Positions 17,446 through 27,212 of a DNA stretch of 59,543 bases are shown here, piece by piece. Position 1 is the first letter of the stretch. The number at the start of each line of letters is the position of its first letter. The translations under genes and the position numbers were made by a program. The notes under the pieces were generated by a model. The model made no database searches, was not told the origin of the DNA, and was given only the letters and a program-made list of their open reading frames with translations. Origin of the DNA: Methylobacter sp. (GTDB lineage: Bacteria; Pseudomonadota; Gammaproteobacteria; Methylococcales; Methylomonadaceae); assembly GCA_004299305.1 (NCBI GenBank), contig SCPZ01000124.1, positions 1-59,543 of the forward strand, in the 5' to 3' direction.

Positions 17446-18048
17446 TTAATCCCGGCAAGCGCTTAATGAAAGGTACGAATTGTGCAGTTTTTTTACCTGT
17501 TCTGCAAGTCTATAATCAGCGTCCGAGTTATCAATCAGGTCATCCGCTTTTGCTTTCCTAAGTTCGCGCGATACCTGCTGGTTAATTATGGATAGGATTC
17601 TTTCAATACTCAGCTTATCCCGCATTCTAACGCGTTCAATTTGTGTTTCAACAGGACAATCGATAACGAGTACTCTATCAACAAGATGAGTCATGCCAGT
17701 TTCAAATAATAATGGAATGCTGATAATGCAATAGGGAGAACTCAGCTGTTCAAGTCTTGTTTGTATGGATTGGTAGACTAAGGGATGAAGTATCGATTCA
17801 AGTTTTTGTTTCTGCATTGGATCGGAAAAAACCAGTTCCCTCAGAGAGGTTCTATTCAACGACCCGTCCGGGTTGATGATGTCCGCACCAAATCCCCGTT
17901 GTATTTGCGCCAGTGCAGGTTGTCCTTTTTCAACCAAGCTATGAGCTATTTCGTCAGCATCAAGCACCGGGATATTAAAGCCTGAGAAAATTTTGGCAAC
18001 CGTCGATTTTCCACAGCCTATGCCGCCGGTCAGTCCGACTTTCAGCAT
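17446..18048 (-). CDS. coaE: Dephospho-CoA kinase
   Basis: A 200-residue P-loop kinase that catalyses the last step of coenzyme A synthesis, phosphorylating dephospho-CoA. Walker A GLTGGIGCGKST lies at residues 6-17, followed by the conserved DADEIAH motif near 35-41 and the lid segment with R-M-R-D. It sits 4 bases downstream of pilD and 1 base upstream of zapD. Confidence 0.96.
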   Translation of the reverse strand: MLKVGLTGGIGCGKSTVAKIFSGFNIPVLDADEIAHSLVEKGQPALAQIQRGFGADIINPDGSLNRTSLRELVFSDPMQKQKLESILHPLVYQSIQTRLEQLSSPYCIISIPLLFETGMTHLVDRVLVIDCPVETQIERVRMRDKLSIERILSIINQQVSRELRKAKADDLIDNSDADYRLAEQVKKLHNSYLSLSACRD

Positions 18049-18052
18049 CAGC

Positions 18053-18928
18053 TTACAGGCCTACGGTGGTTAAGTAGAGTTGGTTGAGGTCAGAACCCCA
18101 TAGCAGCGCTATCCATCCGGCGGCCGCTAAATAGGGGCCGAAGGGGATGGGTACGTTATGGTCGTGTTTGACAAAAACGATCATGCCTAGACCAATGACG
18201 GCGCCGACCAGGGATGACAATAAAATAATAATCGGCAAATACTGCCAACCCAGCCAGGCGCCGAATAAAGCCAGCAATTTGAAATCGCCATAGCCCATGC
18301 CTTCTTTGCCTGTTACTAGTTTAAACAGCTGAAAAACAGACCAAAGGGCTGTATAGCCGGCAACCGCGCCGATAATACTGGCGTGGGCGTCAGTGAATAC
18401 ATTAAACAAGCTCAAGCACATCCCCAGCCAAAGCATGGGCAAGGTGATGGAGTCGGGTAGTAACTGGTGGTCAACATCAATAAAAATTAACGCAATCAAC
18501 GACCAAGTCAGCAGCAGGGCAAAAAAAGCTTGAGGCGTGTAACCAAAATGCCAAGCTACTATCATTGATGTTATCGCGGTGAAAGCTTCTATGATGGGAT
18601 AGCGCATTGAAATGTGACAGCCGCAGGTTGCGCATTTGCCTTTTAAAAAAACATAGCTGATCAGCGGAATGTTCTGATAAGGCTTGATCGGCGTATTGCA
18701 ACCAGGACAGCGGGATAAGGGCAAGACCAGATTGAAGGATTCTTCGGTTGCTGAGGCTTCTGGAGTGATTTGCAGATATTCCGCGCATTCCTTACGCCAT
18801 CCTCGCTGCATCATTATCGGCAATCTGTAGATAACAACATTGAGGAAACTGCCGAGCAGTAGGCCGATGATGCCAATTAGGACTGAAAACAGAGCGGTTG
18901 AGTTTAAAAGTATACTGAGCTGTTGCAT
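18053..18928 (-). CDS. pilD: Type IV prepilin peptidase / N-methyltransferase PilD
   Basis: This integral inner-membrane aspartic protease cleaves and N-methylates type IV prepilins. From ATG at 18928 it is 291 residues, the usual length. It shows the conserved GSFLNVVIYRLP motif, the cytoplasmic domain with two C-x2-C pairs (CPGC and CATC), and the two catalytic aspartates in FIDVDHQLLPD and in GYGDFKLLA. An upstream GTG at 19018 would add 30 unconserved residues. It follows pilC and precedes coaE in the same transcript. Confidence 0.95.
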   Translation of the reverse strand: MQQLSILLNSTALFSVLIGIIGLLLGSFLNVVIYRLPIMMQRGWRKECAEYLQITPEASATEESFNLVLPLSRCPGCNTPIKPYQNIPLISYVFLKGKCATCGCHISMRYPIIEAFTAITSMIVAWHFGYTPQAFFALLLTWSLIALIFIDVDHQLLPDSITLPMLWLGMCLSLFNVFTDAHASIIGAVAGYTALWSVFQLFKLVTGKEGMGYGDFKLLALFGAWLGWQYLPIIILLSSLVGAVIGLGMIVFVKHDHNVPIPFGPYLAAAGWIALLWGSDLNQLYLTTVGL

Positions 18929-19066
18929 CTGTGTTTTTTGAGAAAGTGGGCGCTCCAGGGTAGGAGCGTTTGTGGTTAGGGCAATGTTATCGTTTTTCGC
19001 TCCAGCGTTGCTAAACACGATGACTGGAGCATAGCTTACTGTATTGCCGGAGCGAGGGAACCATCA

Positions 19067-20287
19067 TTAACTAATAGCTGAACCCATTTTAAATATGGGT
19101 AAATACATCGCGACAATCAGGCCTCCGACTAAAACACCCAAAATAGCCATGATAATGGGCTCCATTAAGCTGCTCAAATTGTCAACCAGATTATCAACTT
19201 CTTCATCGAAAAAATCGGCAACTTTCAATAACATGGAATCCATGGAGCCTGATTCCTCACCGATGGCCACCATTTGTATAACCATGTGCGGCCAAAGGCC
19301 TGCTTGCTGCATCGCAAATTGAAGTCTTTGTCCGGTTGCCACCTCCTCGCGCATTTTTAACACGGCTTCGGTGTAGACAATATTGCCGCAAGCGCCAGCA
19401 ACGGATTCCAGTGCCTCAACCAGAGGCACACCCGCTGCCGACATGGTTGCCAGGGTTCTGGCGAAACGCGCAACGGCGGACTTGTTCAAAATGACGCCGA
19501 CTACCGGCAGTTTTAGCATGGTTTTATCAAGGAAATGATTGAATGTTTTGGAACGTTTTTTAAAGTAGCTAAATGTATAAAAGGTCCCGACAACAATGCC
19601 AACAACTATATACCACCATGCCTTCATCCATTCAGACATGGCAACAACCATTTTGGTGAAGGCGGGCAGATCCGCACCGAAGCTTTTGAACATGTCGGAA
19701 AATACCGGCACCACAAAAATCAGCAGGATAGTGGTGACGATAAAGGCTACGACTATGACGGCGATTGGGTAGGTCAGAGCCTTTTTGATCTTTTTCTTCA
19801 TCGACTCGGTTTTTTCTTTGTAGGTGGCGATTTTATCCAGCAGTGTTTCCAATACCCCTGCCTGTTCGCCCGCAGCAACCAAGTTACAAAATAATTCATC
19901 AAAATACAGCGGTCTTTTAGTAAGCGCCTCGGCTAAGGTATCGCCCCCTTCGATATCGGCTTTAATGCCCATGAGTAGATCCTGCATACTTGCATTATCG
20001 TGGCCTTTGCCGACAATATCGAACGACTGAACTAAAGGCACGCCTGCTTTAAGCATGGTGGCTAATTGCCTGGCAAAAATGGCTATATCGCCTGGCGTGA
20101 TAGGCTGAACCTTTTTGGAGAATAGCGGTTTGGGTTTTTTCTTGAATCTAATGATATGGTAGCCCTGCCGCCGCAGCTCGGTTTTTGCGGTGATTTCGCT
20201 TCTTGCAGAAATTACTCCCCCGGCTTTCTTTTTGTTTTTGTCGGTCCCGGTCCAGACAAAGTCTATTTGTTCAGTTTGGTCTGCCAT
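19067..20287 (-). CDS. pilC: Type IV pilus inner-membrane platform protein PilC
   Basis: A 406-residue GspF/PilC-family protein that forms the inner-membrane platform of the type IV pilus motor. It has two repeated T2SSF domains (about residues 70-195 and 275-400), each beginning with the FARQLATMLKAGVPLVQ or FARTLATMSAAGVPLVE motif, and three membrane helices near residues 172-195, 220-240 and 375-400. It lies 2 bases downstream of pilB. PilC couples PilB and the retraction ATPases to pilus assembly. Confidence 0.97.
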   Translation of the reverse strand: MADQTEQIDFVWTGTDKNKKKAGGVISARSEITAKTELRRQGYHIIRFKKKPKPLFSKKVQPITPGDIAIFARQLATMLKAGVPLVQSFDIVGKGHDNASMQDLLMGIKADIEGGDTLAEALTKRPLYFDELFCNLVAAGEQAGVLETLLDKIATYKEKTESMKKKIKKALTYPIAVIVVAFIVTTILLIFVVPVFSDMFKSFGADLPAFTKMVVAMSEWMKAWWYIVVGIVVGTFYTFSYFKKRSKTFNHFLDKTMLKLPVVGVILNKSAVARFARTLATMSAAGVPLVEALESVAGACGNIVYTEAVLKMREEVATGQRLQFAMQQAGLWPHMVIQMVAIGEESGSMDSMLLKVADFFDEEVDNLVDNLSSLMEPIIMAILGVLVGGLIVAMYLPIFKMGSAIS

Positions 20288-20289
20288 GT

Positions 20290-22008
20290 TTATTCCTTAG
20301 TGATCCGGTCTATTTCTTCCAGGCTGGTTATGCCCATGCGTACTTTATTTAATCCTGATCTGCGTAAATCATTGAAGCCTTCAGCCAGGGCGCATTCCGC
20401 CAGTTGGTCGGTATTTCCCCCATTTAATATAAGCGTACGCATTTTGTCGGTGAGCGTCAGGACTTGATAAACACCAACCCGGCCTTTATAGCCATTGGTG
20501 CAATGCTCGCAACCTGTCGCCGATGCACTGAATATTTTAAGGTCGTGCAGCTCTTCTGGTTTAAAACCGGTATCAAGGAGGACTTTATTGGGAAAGTTGG
20601 CGGGGACCTTACAGTATTCGCAGAGTCGTCGCCCCAAACGTTGCGCCATAATCAAATTAACCGAAGCAACAATGTTGAACGCGGGAATGCCCATTTGCAA
20701 CAGCCGGTTTAAGGTTTGCGGCGCGTCATTAGTATGCAGGGTTGATAACACTAAGTGTCCGGTTTGCGCGGCTTTAACGGCGATTTCGGCGGTTTCCAAG
20801 TCGCGAATTTCACCTACCATGATAATGTCTGGATCTTGCCGCAGAAAAGCGCGCAAGGCACTGGCAAAGGTCAGGCCCGCTTTAGGATTCATGTTGACCT
20901 GATTGATGCCTTCTACGGTAATTTCAACAGGGTCTTCTGCTGTGGAAATGTTGCGCTCCATGGTGTTGAGAATATTTAACCCCGTATAGAGCGTAACCGT
21001 TTTACCGCTACCGGTAGGCCCTGTTACCAGCACTAAACCGTAAGGTTTGTTGATGGCCTCAAGGAAAATTCGTTGTTGTTCCGGTTCAAAACCCAGTTTT
21101 TCGATACCCAGTTGGGCGCTGGTAGGATCCAAAATACGCAAAACAACTTTTTCGCCGAACAGGGTAGGACAGGTATTTACCCGAAAATCAATCGCCCGGT
21201 TTTTGGATAAGATCATTTTGATACGACCGTCCTGTGGAACCCGGCGTTCGGCGATATCCATTTTAGACATGACCTTAAGGCGGGAGACGAGCCGGTTGGC
21301 GATGCTGGGCGGGGGGGATGCAACTTGGCGGAGGATGCCATCCGATCTATAGCGGATACGGAACGATTTTTCATAAGGTTCCATGTGTATATCGGATACG
21401 CCCTGTTTTACAGAGTCCAACAGTATTTTGTTGACGTAACGAACAATGGGGGCGTCATCAATATCGGGGTTAATCTCAATTTTGTTGGGATCGTCCTCGC
21501 CTCCGGCGACATCCAGGTTTGCCAGGTCCTCATCAAGCATATCAGTCATAGAGGTATCGGCGGCCTCTAAGGCGACTTCGATAGCTTTGGCAAGTTTGTC
21601 TTCTTCAACCAGAATGGCTTCGGGATTAAGGCGGCTGTGGAACTTGATGTCATCCAGGGCGGGAAAGTCGGTCGGGTCGGATACCGCGACAAACAGGGTT
21701 TTGCCTCTGGTGAATAGCGGTAATACATGGTATTTGCGGATCAGCTTTTCAGTGACTAGATTTACCGGGAGTCTGCGACAGTCAATTGCATTCAGGTCAA
21801 GAAAAGGCACGCCAAATTCATGTGAGGCTTGGGATGCTAAGTCTTTGCTGCTAATGAGCTTGTTGGTGACAAGATAGCGTATTAATGGGATTTGTTTTTT
21901 TTGTGCTTCTTGGCTGTGAATTTGCGCATCGCTCTCAGTTAGCAAGCCTTTTTCAATCAAGCACCGTGTAAGTCCACTAAATTGTAAATCTGTTGATGCG
22001 GTAGCCAT
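20290..22008 (-). CDS. pilB: Type IV pilus assembly ATPase PilB
   Basis: A 572-residue extension ATPase. The N-terminal MshEN-type domain is followed by the GspE/PilB ATPase core with Walker A GPTGSGKT, the Asp box, Walker B (DPDIIMVGEIRD) and the zinc tetracysteine motif CEYC ... CEHC. The ATG at 22008 is chosen because the longer frame from 22056 starts inside a palindromic repeat and exceeds family length. It starts the pilB-pilC-pilD-coaE-zapD-yacG cluster. Confidence 0.96.
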   Translation of the reverse strand: MATASTDLQFSGLTRCLIEKGLLTESDAQIHSQEAQKKQIPLIRYLVTNKLISSKDLASQASHEFGVPFLDLNAIDCRRLPVNLVTEKLIRKYHVLPLFTRGKTLFVAVSDPTDFPALDDIKFHSRLNPEAILVEEDKLAKAIEVALEAADTSMTDMLDEDLANLDVAGGEDDPNKIEINPDIDDAPIVRYVNKILLDSVKQGVSDIHMEPYEKSFRIRYRSDGILRQVASPPPSIANRLVSRLKVMSKMDIAERRVPQDGRIKMILSKNRAIDFRVNTCPTLFGEKVVLRILDPTSAQLGIEKLGFEPEQQRIFLEAINKPYGLVLVTGPTGSGKTVTLYTGLNILNTMERNISTAEDPVEITVEGINQVNMNPKAGLTFASALRAFLRQDPDIIMVGEIRDLETAEIAVKAAQTGHLVLSTLHTNDAPQTLNRLLQMGIPAFNIVASVNLIMAQRLGRRLCEYCKVPANFPNKVLLDTGFKPEELHDLKIFSASATGCEHCTNGYKGRVGVYQVLTLTDKMRTLILNGGNTDQLAECALAEGFNDLRRSGLNKVRMGITSLEEIDRITKE

Positions 22009-22049
22009 ATGATGATTACTCAGTTGTTTAGGCAAATATAGGTGAAAAA

Positions 22050-22083
22050 GGTTCAAGGTACAAGGTTCAAAGTACCTTGAACC
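22050..22083. repeat. Palindrome of the GGTTCAAGGTAC repeat family (R5), copy 1
   Basis: GGTTCAAGGTAC (22050-22061) pairs perfectly with GTACCTTGAACC (22072-22083). It lies between valS and pilB on their shared strand and could terminate or attenuate readthrough. Related sequence occurs near 32664-32700 and 47786-47826. Confidence 0.7.
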
Positions 22084-22098
22084 TTGCGCCTGCTCTTC

Positions 22099-24996
22099 TT
22101 ATAACGCCTGGATTTTACCTTGCTGTTGTTCAAGGTTGTCCAGCATCGAACGTAAATCAGCCAGCTTGGCTTTTTCTTTATCGATAACGTCCGGCGGCGC
22201 TTTGTCGACAAACGCCGGGTTATTTAATTTGCCTTCGACTCTGGGCAGCTCATTGTTGATTTTTTGTATTTCCTTTTCCAATCGTGCCAGTTCCGCTTCC
22301 TTATCGATTAATCCCGCCATCGGAATCAGGATTCTCAGTTCGCCGACCAGCGCCATCGCCGATTCCGGTGCGGTTTCAGTTGCGTTTAACCAGATTATCG
22401 ATTCCAGCTTGCCCATTTTCCGCAAATAAACTTGGTTGTTGTCCAAAATTTGTTGGTCGGCATAGGTGCCGTTTTGCAGTAATACCGGTAGCGGTTTGCC
22501 TGGGGAAATATTCATTTCGCCGCGAATACGCCGCACACCGAGAATAAAGTTCATTACCCAGTTGGTTTCAGCGATTGCGTGGCTGTCGATTTGCGCTTCA
22601 TCGGCAACCGGGTAAGGTTGCAGCATGATGGTATCAGCGTGCGCCGCGCCAGTTCCCGACTGGCTTGCGGCATACACACCATCCCTGGCGATATTACCTG
22701 TCAACGGTGCGACCCGCTGCCAGATTTCTTCGGTTATAAACGGCATGATCGGATGGGCTAAACGTAAAATCGACTCCAAAATTGTCAGCAGGGTTTTACG
22801 CGTGCCGCGTTGCAACGCTTCATCACCGGAATGCAGGGATATTTTTGCCAGCTCCAGATACCAATCGCAGTACTCATTCCAGGTAAACTCATAAATAGCC
22901 TGCGCAGCCAGGTCAAAACGGTAGTTGTCGATTGCGTTGCTGGTTGTAGCGGTTACCTGGTGCAGCCGGGACGTAATCCAGCGGTCCACTTGGCTGTATT
23001 TGCAAGGTGCATCGGATAAACCGTTATCCTGTTCTTCCGTGTTCATCAACACAAAACGCGCCGCATTCCACAGCTTATTGCAGAAATTGCGATAGCCTTC
23101 GGTGCGGGCAAGGTCGAAACGTATATCCCGGCCCGTCGATGCCAACGAAGCAAAGGTAAAACGCAATGCATCGGTACCATAAGACTGAATGCCGTCAGGA
23201 AAATGCTTGCGCGTATCCTGCTCGATTTTTTTTGCCAAATGCGGCTGCATCATGCCGGAAATACGTTTTGCAACCAAAGCTTCCAGCTCTATGCCGTCGA
23301 TAATATCAATCGGGTCGAGCACATTGCCTTTGGATTTGGACATTTTTTGCCCTTCCGCATCGCGCACCAAGCCGTGGATGTAGACTTCCTTAAACGGCAC
23401 TGCACCCTGGAATTTCAGCCCCATCATGATCATCCTGGCTACCCAGAAAAAAATGATGTCAAAGCCGGTCACCAGTACGCTGGTCGGGTAATATTTAGCC
23501 AGTTCTTCGGTGTTTTCCGGCCAGCCCAGCGTGGAAAAGGGCCATAATGCCGATGAAAACCAGGTATCCAGTACATCTTCATCCTGTTTCAGCGGGTAAT
23601 CGGCGGGCAGTTTGTGCTTTGTCCGAATATCCTGTTCGGAGTTGCCCACGTAAATATTGCCCTGCTCGTCATACCAGGCCGGGATGCGATGTCCCCACCA
23701 GATTTGCCGCGAGATGCACCAATCCTGAATATTGCGCATCCATTCAAAATAGGTGTTTTTCCAGTTGTCCGGTACAAATTTGATGTCGCCGTTCTCAACG
23801 GCGGCAATCGCAGGTTCCGCCAGTGGTGCGACTTTGACATACCACTGGTCGGTCAACAACGGTTCGATCACGCTATTGGTGCGGTCGCCGCGCGGCACCA
23901 TTAACTTATGGTCGACGATTTTTTCCAGCAAACCTGCCGCATCGAGATCGGCGACAATTTGTTTACGGGCGGCAAAGCGGTCCAGGCCTTGATACTGGGC
24001 AGGAACTAACTCATCGGCACAGATACTCGCGTCGATAGTTAAAATATTAATTAAGCCGCCATGCGGTAAGTCTTGGATAACCGAGTTATGACGGTGACGC
24101 GTCCAGACTTCGTAATCGTTAAAATCGTGGGCCGGGGTGATCTTGACGCAGCCGGTGCCGAACTCAGGATCGACATAGTCATCGGCAATAATCGGAATGC
24201 GGCGGCCGGTGAGAGGCAGTATTACAAACCCACCCAGCAGGTGTTTATAGCGCTCGTCATTGGGATGTATCGCTACCGCCGCATCGCCGAGCATGGTTTC
24301 AGGGCGCGTTGTAGCGACGATCAGATGACCCTGCCCATTCGACAGCGGATAACGCAAATGCCACATGGAGCCATTTTCTTCTTCCGACAACACTTCCAGG
24401 TCGGAAACGGCGGTATGCAAAACCGGGTCCCAGTTAACCAAGCGTTTGCCGCGATAAATCAAGCCTTCTTCATACAAGCGGATAAACACTTCCTGCACCG
24501 CGTCGGACATGCCGTCATCCATCGTGAACCGCTCCTTGTCCCAGTCCAGCGAAGAGCCCATACGGCGCAATTGACGAGTAATCGTACCGCCGGATTCCTC
24601 CTTCCATTGCCAGACTTTTTCCAGGAATTTCTCGCGACCGAGATCGTGACGGGTAAGGCCTTCGGCATTGCATAGTCTTTCCACCACCATTTGTGTGGCG
24701 ATGCCCGCATGATCGGTGCCCGGCTGCCATAAAGTGCTGTAACCTTTCATCCGATGATAGCGGGTCAAGGCATCCATGATGGTATCTTGGAACGCATGGC
24801 CCATATGCAAACTGCCGGTGACATTGGGCGGCGGAATCATGATGCAATAGGATTTGCCTTCCGGTTTGGGCGTTGCCGCGCCAGTTCCCGACTGGCTTGC
24901 GGCATACACACCATCCCTGGCGATAAAATAGCCTTTTTCTTCCCAGGTTTGATACCAGCGTTGTTCGATTAAATGAGGGGCGTATGTTTTTTCCAT
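22099..24996 (-). CDS. valS: Valyl-tRNA synthetase with two in-frame element-encoded insertions
   Basis: A 965-residue class I synthetase that charges tRNA-Val. The HIGH-type motif HMGH is at 64-67, KMSKS at 551-555, and the C-terminal coiled coil (about 890-965) binds tRNA. Two identical 17-residue peptides ([17 protein letters not shown]) interrupt the conserved sequence at residues 25-41, between GYF and [11 protein letters not shown], and at 769-785, between PLTG and DTIMLQPYP. Both sites are surface-type linkers: just after the N-terminal strand, and in the anticodon-binding region. Flanking sequence on each side matches the family, so the gene is presumed functional. Confidence 0.97.
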   Translation of the reverse strand: MEKTYAPHLIEQRWYQTWEEKGYFIARDGVYAASQSGTGAATPKPEGKSYCIMIPPPNVTGSLHMGHAFQDTIMDALTRYHRMKGYSTLWQPGTDHAGIATQMVVERLCNAEGLTRHDLGREKFLEKVWQWKEESGGTITRQLRRMGSSLDWDKERFTMDDGMSDAVQEVFIRLYEEGLIYRGKRLVNWDPVLHTAVSDLEVLSEEENGSMWHLRYPLSNGQGHLIVATTRPETMLGDAAVAIHPNDERYKHLLGGFVILPLTGRRIPIIADDYVDPEFGTGCVKITPAHDFNDYEVWTRHRHNSVIQDLPHGGLINILTIDASICADELVPAQYQGLDRFAARKQIVADLDAAGLLEKIVDHKLMVPRGDRTNSVIEPLLTDQWYVKVAPLAEPAIAAVENGDIKFVPDNWKNTYFEWMRNIQDWCISRQIWWGHRIPAWYDEQGNIYVGNSEQDIRTKHKLPADYPLKQDEDVLDTWFSSALWPFSTLGWPENTEELAKYYPTSVLVTGFDIIFFWVARMIMMGLKFQGAVPFKEVYIHGLVRDAEGQKMSKSKGNVLDPIDIIDGIELEALVAKRISGMMQPHLAKKIEQDTRKHFPDGIQSYGTDALRFTFASLASTGRDIRFDLARTEGYRNFCNKLWNAARFVLMNTEEQDNGLSDAPCKYSQVDRWITSRLHQVTATTSNAIDNYRFDLAAQAIYEFTWNEYCDWYLELAKISLHSGDEALQRGTRKTLLTILESILRLAHPIMPFITEEIWQRVAPLTGNIARDGVYAASQSGTGAAHADTIMLQPYPVADEAQIDSHAIAETNWVMNFILGVRRIRGEMNISPGKPLPVLLQNGTYADQQILDNNQVYLRKMGKLESIIWLNATETAPESAMALVGELRILIPMAGLIDKEAELARLEKEIQKINNELPRVEGKLNNPAFVDKAPPDVIDKEKAKLADLRSMLDNLEQQQGKIQAL
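22642..22692 (-). repeat. 51-nt palindromic element inserted in frame in valS, copy 2
   Basis: It encodes ValS residues 769-785. The sequence is identical to the other valS copy over 50 of 51 bases. On the coding strand it has hairpin 1 (GCCA-GGGA-TGGT) and hairpin 2 (GCCGC-aa-GCCAGT-CGGGA-ACTGGC-GCGGC). It lies in the gene's sense orientation. Confidence 0.9.
24874..24924 (-). repeat. 51-nt palindromic element inserted in frame in valS, copy 1
   Basis: It encodes ValS residues 25-41, directly after the first conserved helix and before the Rossmann-fold strand that leads to HMGH. Hairpin structure is identical to the second valS copy. It lies in the gene's sense orientation. Confidence 0.9.
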
Positions 24997-25621
24997 GGAT
25001 GAGATGCTCTGTTTTTATAAAAAATATCGTTGCATAGGCCGGAGACAAAAGAAACCCCGGCAACAAGTTTATTGAGGCGTAAATGCCGAGGTTCGCATCT
25101 ATCGCTCCATCGCTTTTTTCGGCGCATCGCTTTATTTTGTCTAAAGCGCCTGTTTTAGGGGCTTATCGGGCTACGGGGCAGATCCTGATTATCATAGGAT
25201 GAATAATTACCTTTGTAGCACCTAAATTTATAGGCATATTGTATCGTTTCCACGGAAACCGTGGGAGCGATAACTTCGACAATTTAAAGTTGATGCTTGG
25301 GTAATGCTATTAATCGATCTTCAAGTTTTTAATTTTTGATGTCAGGATAGTCATTTAAACTAAACATTCTAGCAATAAATTCTTTTCCGTCAGTAAGGTT
25401 TCAGGCTCTGTGTATGGGTGATAATGCATTGTTTATCGGTATTACTAAAGCTGTCTAAACTGAATGGGCAAGTCAACAGTATTGTCTTTTGCTCAATAGT
25501 AGCACTATCTTCAATAAGTTGATTTTGAATGCTTGTTTTTTAAAGGGGATGTTGGGTGAAGCTGGGCTTCGGCGGGGTGTTCAATGGCTTAAGCGACTTA
25601 TGCCGCAAAAAAAAAGGAGGC
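24997..25621. other. Intergenic region upstream of valS
   Basis: About 600 bases without a supported gene. It contains a perfect small hairpin CCACGG-aaa-CCGTGG (25250-25264). No T-box-like leader is evident upstream of valS. I see no further coding sequence. Confidence 0.5.
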
Positions 25622-25660
25622 CAAAACAAAAAAACTTCCAAGGCCGTTAAGCCTTGGAAG
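25622..25660 (-). terminator. Strong intrinsic terminator of the small membrane protein gene
   Basis: On the minus strand CTTCCAAGGC-ttaacg-GCCTTGGAAG forms a perfect 10-bp stem followed directly by seven T residues, G and four more T. It lies about 40 bases after the stop codon of the 57-residue gene at 25699-25872. Confidence 0.9.
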
Positions 25661-25698
25661 CCTTAAAGCCCCCTGATTAAGCAGTTTAGCTAGGTGTG

Positions 25699-25872
25699 TC
25701 ATTCGCATGAAAATTGTCCGGCTTTGCCTCTTTTACGGTTCAAGTTAACATTGCTGGCAATAGCCGCAGTGGCGAATAGCGTAGATGAAATAATGAATTC
25801 ACCCGAAATAAAGCCCAGCAGGCCGGTTATAAATACCGTTCCGGTTATAATATCTTTGTAGAAATCGTTCAT
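25699..25872 (-). CDS. Small hydrophobic membrane protein (57 aa), unrecognised
   Basis: The frame starts MNDFYKDIITGTVFITGLLG and ends NRKRGKAGQFSCE. A hydrophobic stretch (about residues 8-40, interrupted by G24-E25) followed by a lysine/arginine-rich tail fits one or two membrane helices with a cytoplasmic C-terminus. Three signals support a real gene: AGGA ribosome binding site 9 bases upstream of ATG, a near-consensus sigma-70 promoter (TTGTCA, 17-bp spacer, TATAGT) ending 38 bases before the ATG, and a strong intrinsic terminator downstream. It is a monocistronic unit in an otherwise empty 1.2-kb region. I do not recognise the family and assign no function. Confidence 0.75.
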   Translation of the reverse strand: MNDFYKDIITGTVFITGLLGFISGEFIISSTLFATAAIASNVNLNRKRGKAGQFSCE

Positions 25873-25909
25873 GAGTTAAGTCCTCGCATAAAGTTAAAAG
25901 CACGGTTCA

Positions 25910-25938
25910 ACTATACTCAAGAGGTCTATTGTTGACAA
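25910..25938 (-). promoter_or_regulatory. Sigma-70-type promoter of the 57-aa gene
   Basis: On the minus strand TTGTCA (25938-25933) and TATAGT (25915-25910) are separated by 17 bases. The predicted start is about 30 bases upstream of the ATG. Confidence 0.65.
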
Positions 25939-26254
25939 TGATGCTAGGAATATATAGATTGTTTCCTAAATCAATACATCAAATTCATGAGCCGTTCATT
26001 AAACGGCAGCAACAAGTTATTGATAACGAACTAAAGAGATGAGCAGATCAGGTGTGTTGAATTACCTGTCACTGTAAGAAGTCTGTGAACCATGCGGATG
26101 ATCGCGCCCCAAGCGCCGTACAATCTGGTGTTTTGACGAGGGATAAGCGCTCACCTGAAATTGTCTTGATCTTGACAGAAAGGCCGACTAACCCGGCCTT
26201 TGCCATTTGTTGCAATAATCAACTCCAAGTCGCCCCGGCGTTAACATTATGTTG
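25939..26254. other. Intergenic region
   Basis: About 316 bases between the small membrane protein gene and the integrase remnant. I see no gene, no known repeat and no tRNA that could serve as an attachment site. Confidence 0.5.
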
Positions 26255-26908
26255 CTAAACGACTTTTCTCTGACGTACGTAAGCAAATAATCGTTTGAAC
26301 ATGCTGCGATTTTGTGGCGCCATTTGATCTGTGTCGCGGCCTTGATCCTTATCGGTCATAATTAATACATCAGTCACAGTGACATCAATGATCTGCTCGC
26401 CGTCAATAGCAGGGCTATCATCTTTTCCCCGCTCTTGTTTGATAGTCTTTTTACCGTCGGATTGCCCGGCAATATCCGCATCCAAACGCCGTGCAAAAGC
26501 CTCTAAGGTATCTCCTGCTATGGGCTTGGTAGTTTTGGCTGGCTTTTTTTCAGCTTTCGTTTTTTCAACTCTCGGTTGACACCAGTTTTTCAAGAAGGCA
26601 TCCGCCAATTCTTTTGCTTCCGGTTTAACATCGTCTGCTATCGCATCGCCTCGTTTTAGCGCCATCGGCGATAATCCGTGTGTAACGAGCGCAGTACAAG
26701 CAGTGCGCCATTGCCGAGCTTCAGCTAATGAGTACGTTGGATATTTACCGAGTGTCAGTTTTTCCGGCTGGTCGGCAAGCCTATAACGCAACCGCCAAGT
26801 TTTAACGCCTCTGGGGGAAACTTCAATAAATAATCCGCCACCGTCGGATTCTTGATAAGTCTTGTCTTGGGCTTTCAAGTTCAGCAATTTAACTTGGCTA
26901 ATAGTCAT
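26255..26908 (-). CDS. Truncated integrase: DUF4102 arm-binding domain without catalytic domain
   Basis: The first about 90 residues match the N-terminal Arm/DUF4102 domain of P4-type tyrosine integrases (DGGGLFIEVSPRGVKTWRLR, then KLTLGKYP). The last about 40 residues (VTVTDVLIMTDK ... MFKRLFAYVRQRK) look like the start of the core-binding domain. Full integrases have about 400 residues; here the catalytic R-H-R-Y domain is absent. A lysine-rich linker sits between. It could be a relic of an excised element or a domesticated DNA-binding protein. No phage or island genes and no tRNA lie nearby. Confidence 0.75.
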   Translation of the reverse strand: MTISQVKLLNLKAQDKTYQESDGGGLFIEVSPRGVKTWRLRYRLADQPEKLTLGKYPTYSLAEARQWRTACTALVTHGLSPMALKRGDAIADDVKPEAKELADAFLKNWCQPRVEKTKAEKKPAKTTKPIAGDTLEAFARRLDADIAGQSDGKKTIKQERGKDDSPAIDGEQIIDVTVTDVLIMTDKDQGRDTDQMAPQNRSMFKRLFAYVRQRKVV

Positions 26909-27212
26909 GCAACCTCTCCGATTTTGTGCCTATAGAAGATGAGATTCTTCTTGATCGGCGCAATTATAGGTGGGTTGAACCGGAACACGCAAGCCGGTAC
27001 GGCGAGCAAGAGACCGTTTTATTGAGGCGATACCGTGTCGGAATACGCTATTTTTCTGTTAGTAGGGTAAGGTCGACAACAAGCCGCACTGCATTAGCTT
27101 CGGGATGCAATAGGTCGTCATAGCGGAAAAAATACCGGCTTTATGTGTCGACAGTCACTTCTCATTAGGCACAAATAAGTTATAAATTCAGGGGGCGGTT
27201 ATTGACGAGAAA
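26909..27212. other. Intergenic region
   Basis: About 300 bases between the integrase remnant and the PilT-family gene. A 65-codon frame at 26926 has no recognisable family and no good ribosome binding site. I see no repeat family. Confidence 0.4.

Noticed and set aside
22009-22056. Upstream extension of pilB
   Set aside because: The extension begins inside the R5 palindrome and exceeds the family length; the ATG at 22008 fits relatives.
26255-26908. An intact integrase and an integrated island
   Set aside because: The catalytic domain is missing and no tRNA, direct repeats or phage genes delimit an island.
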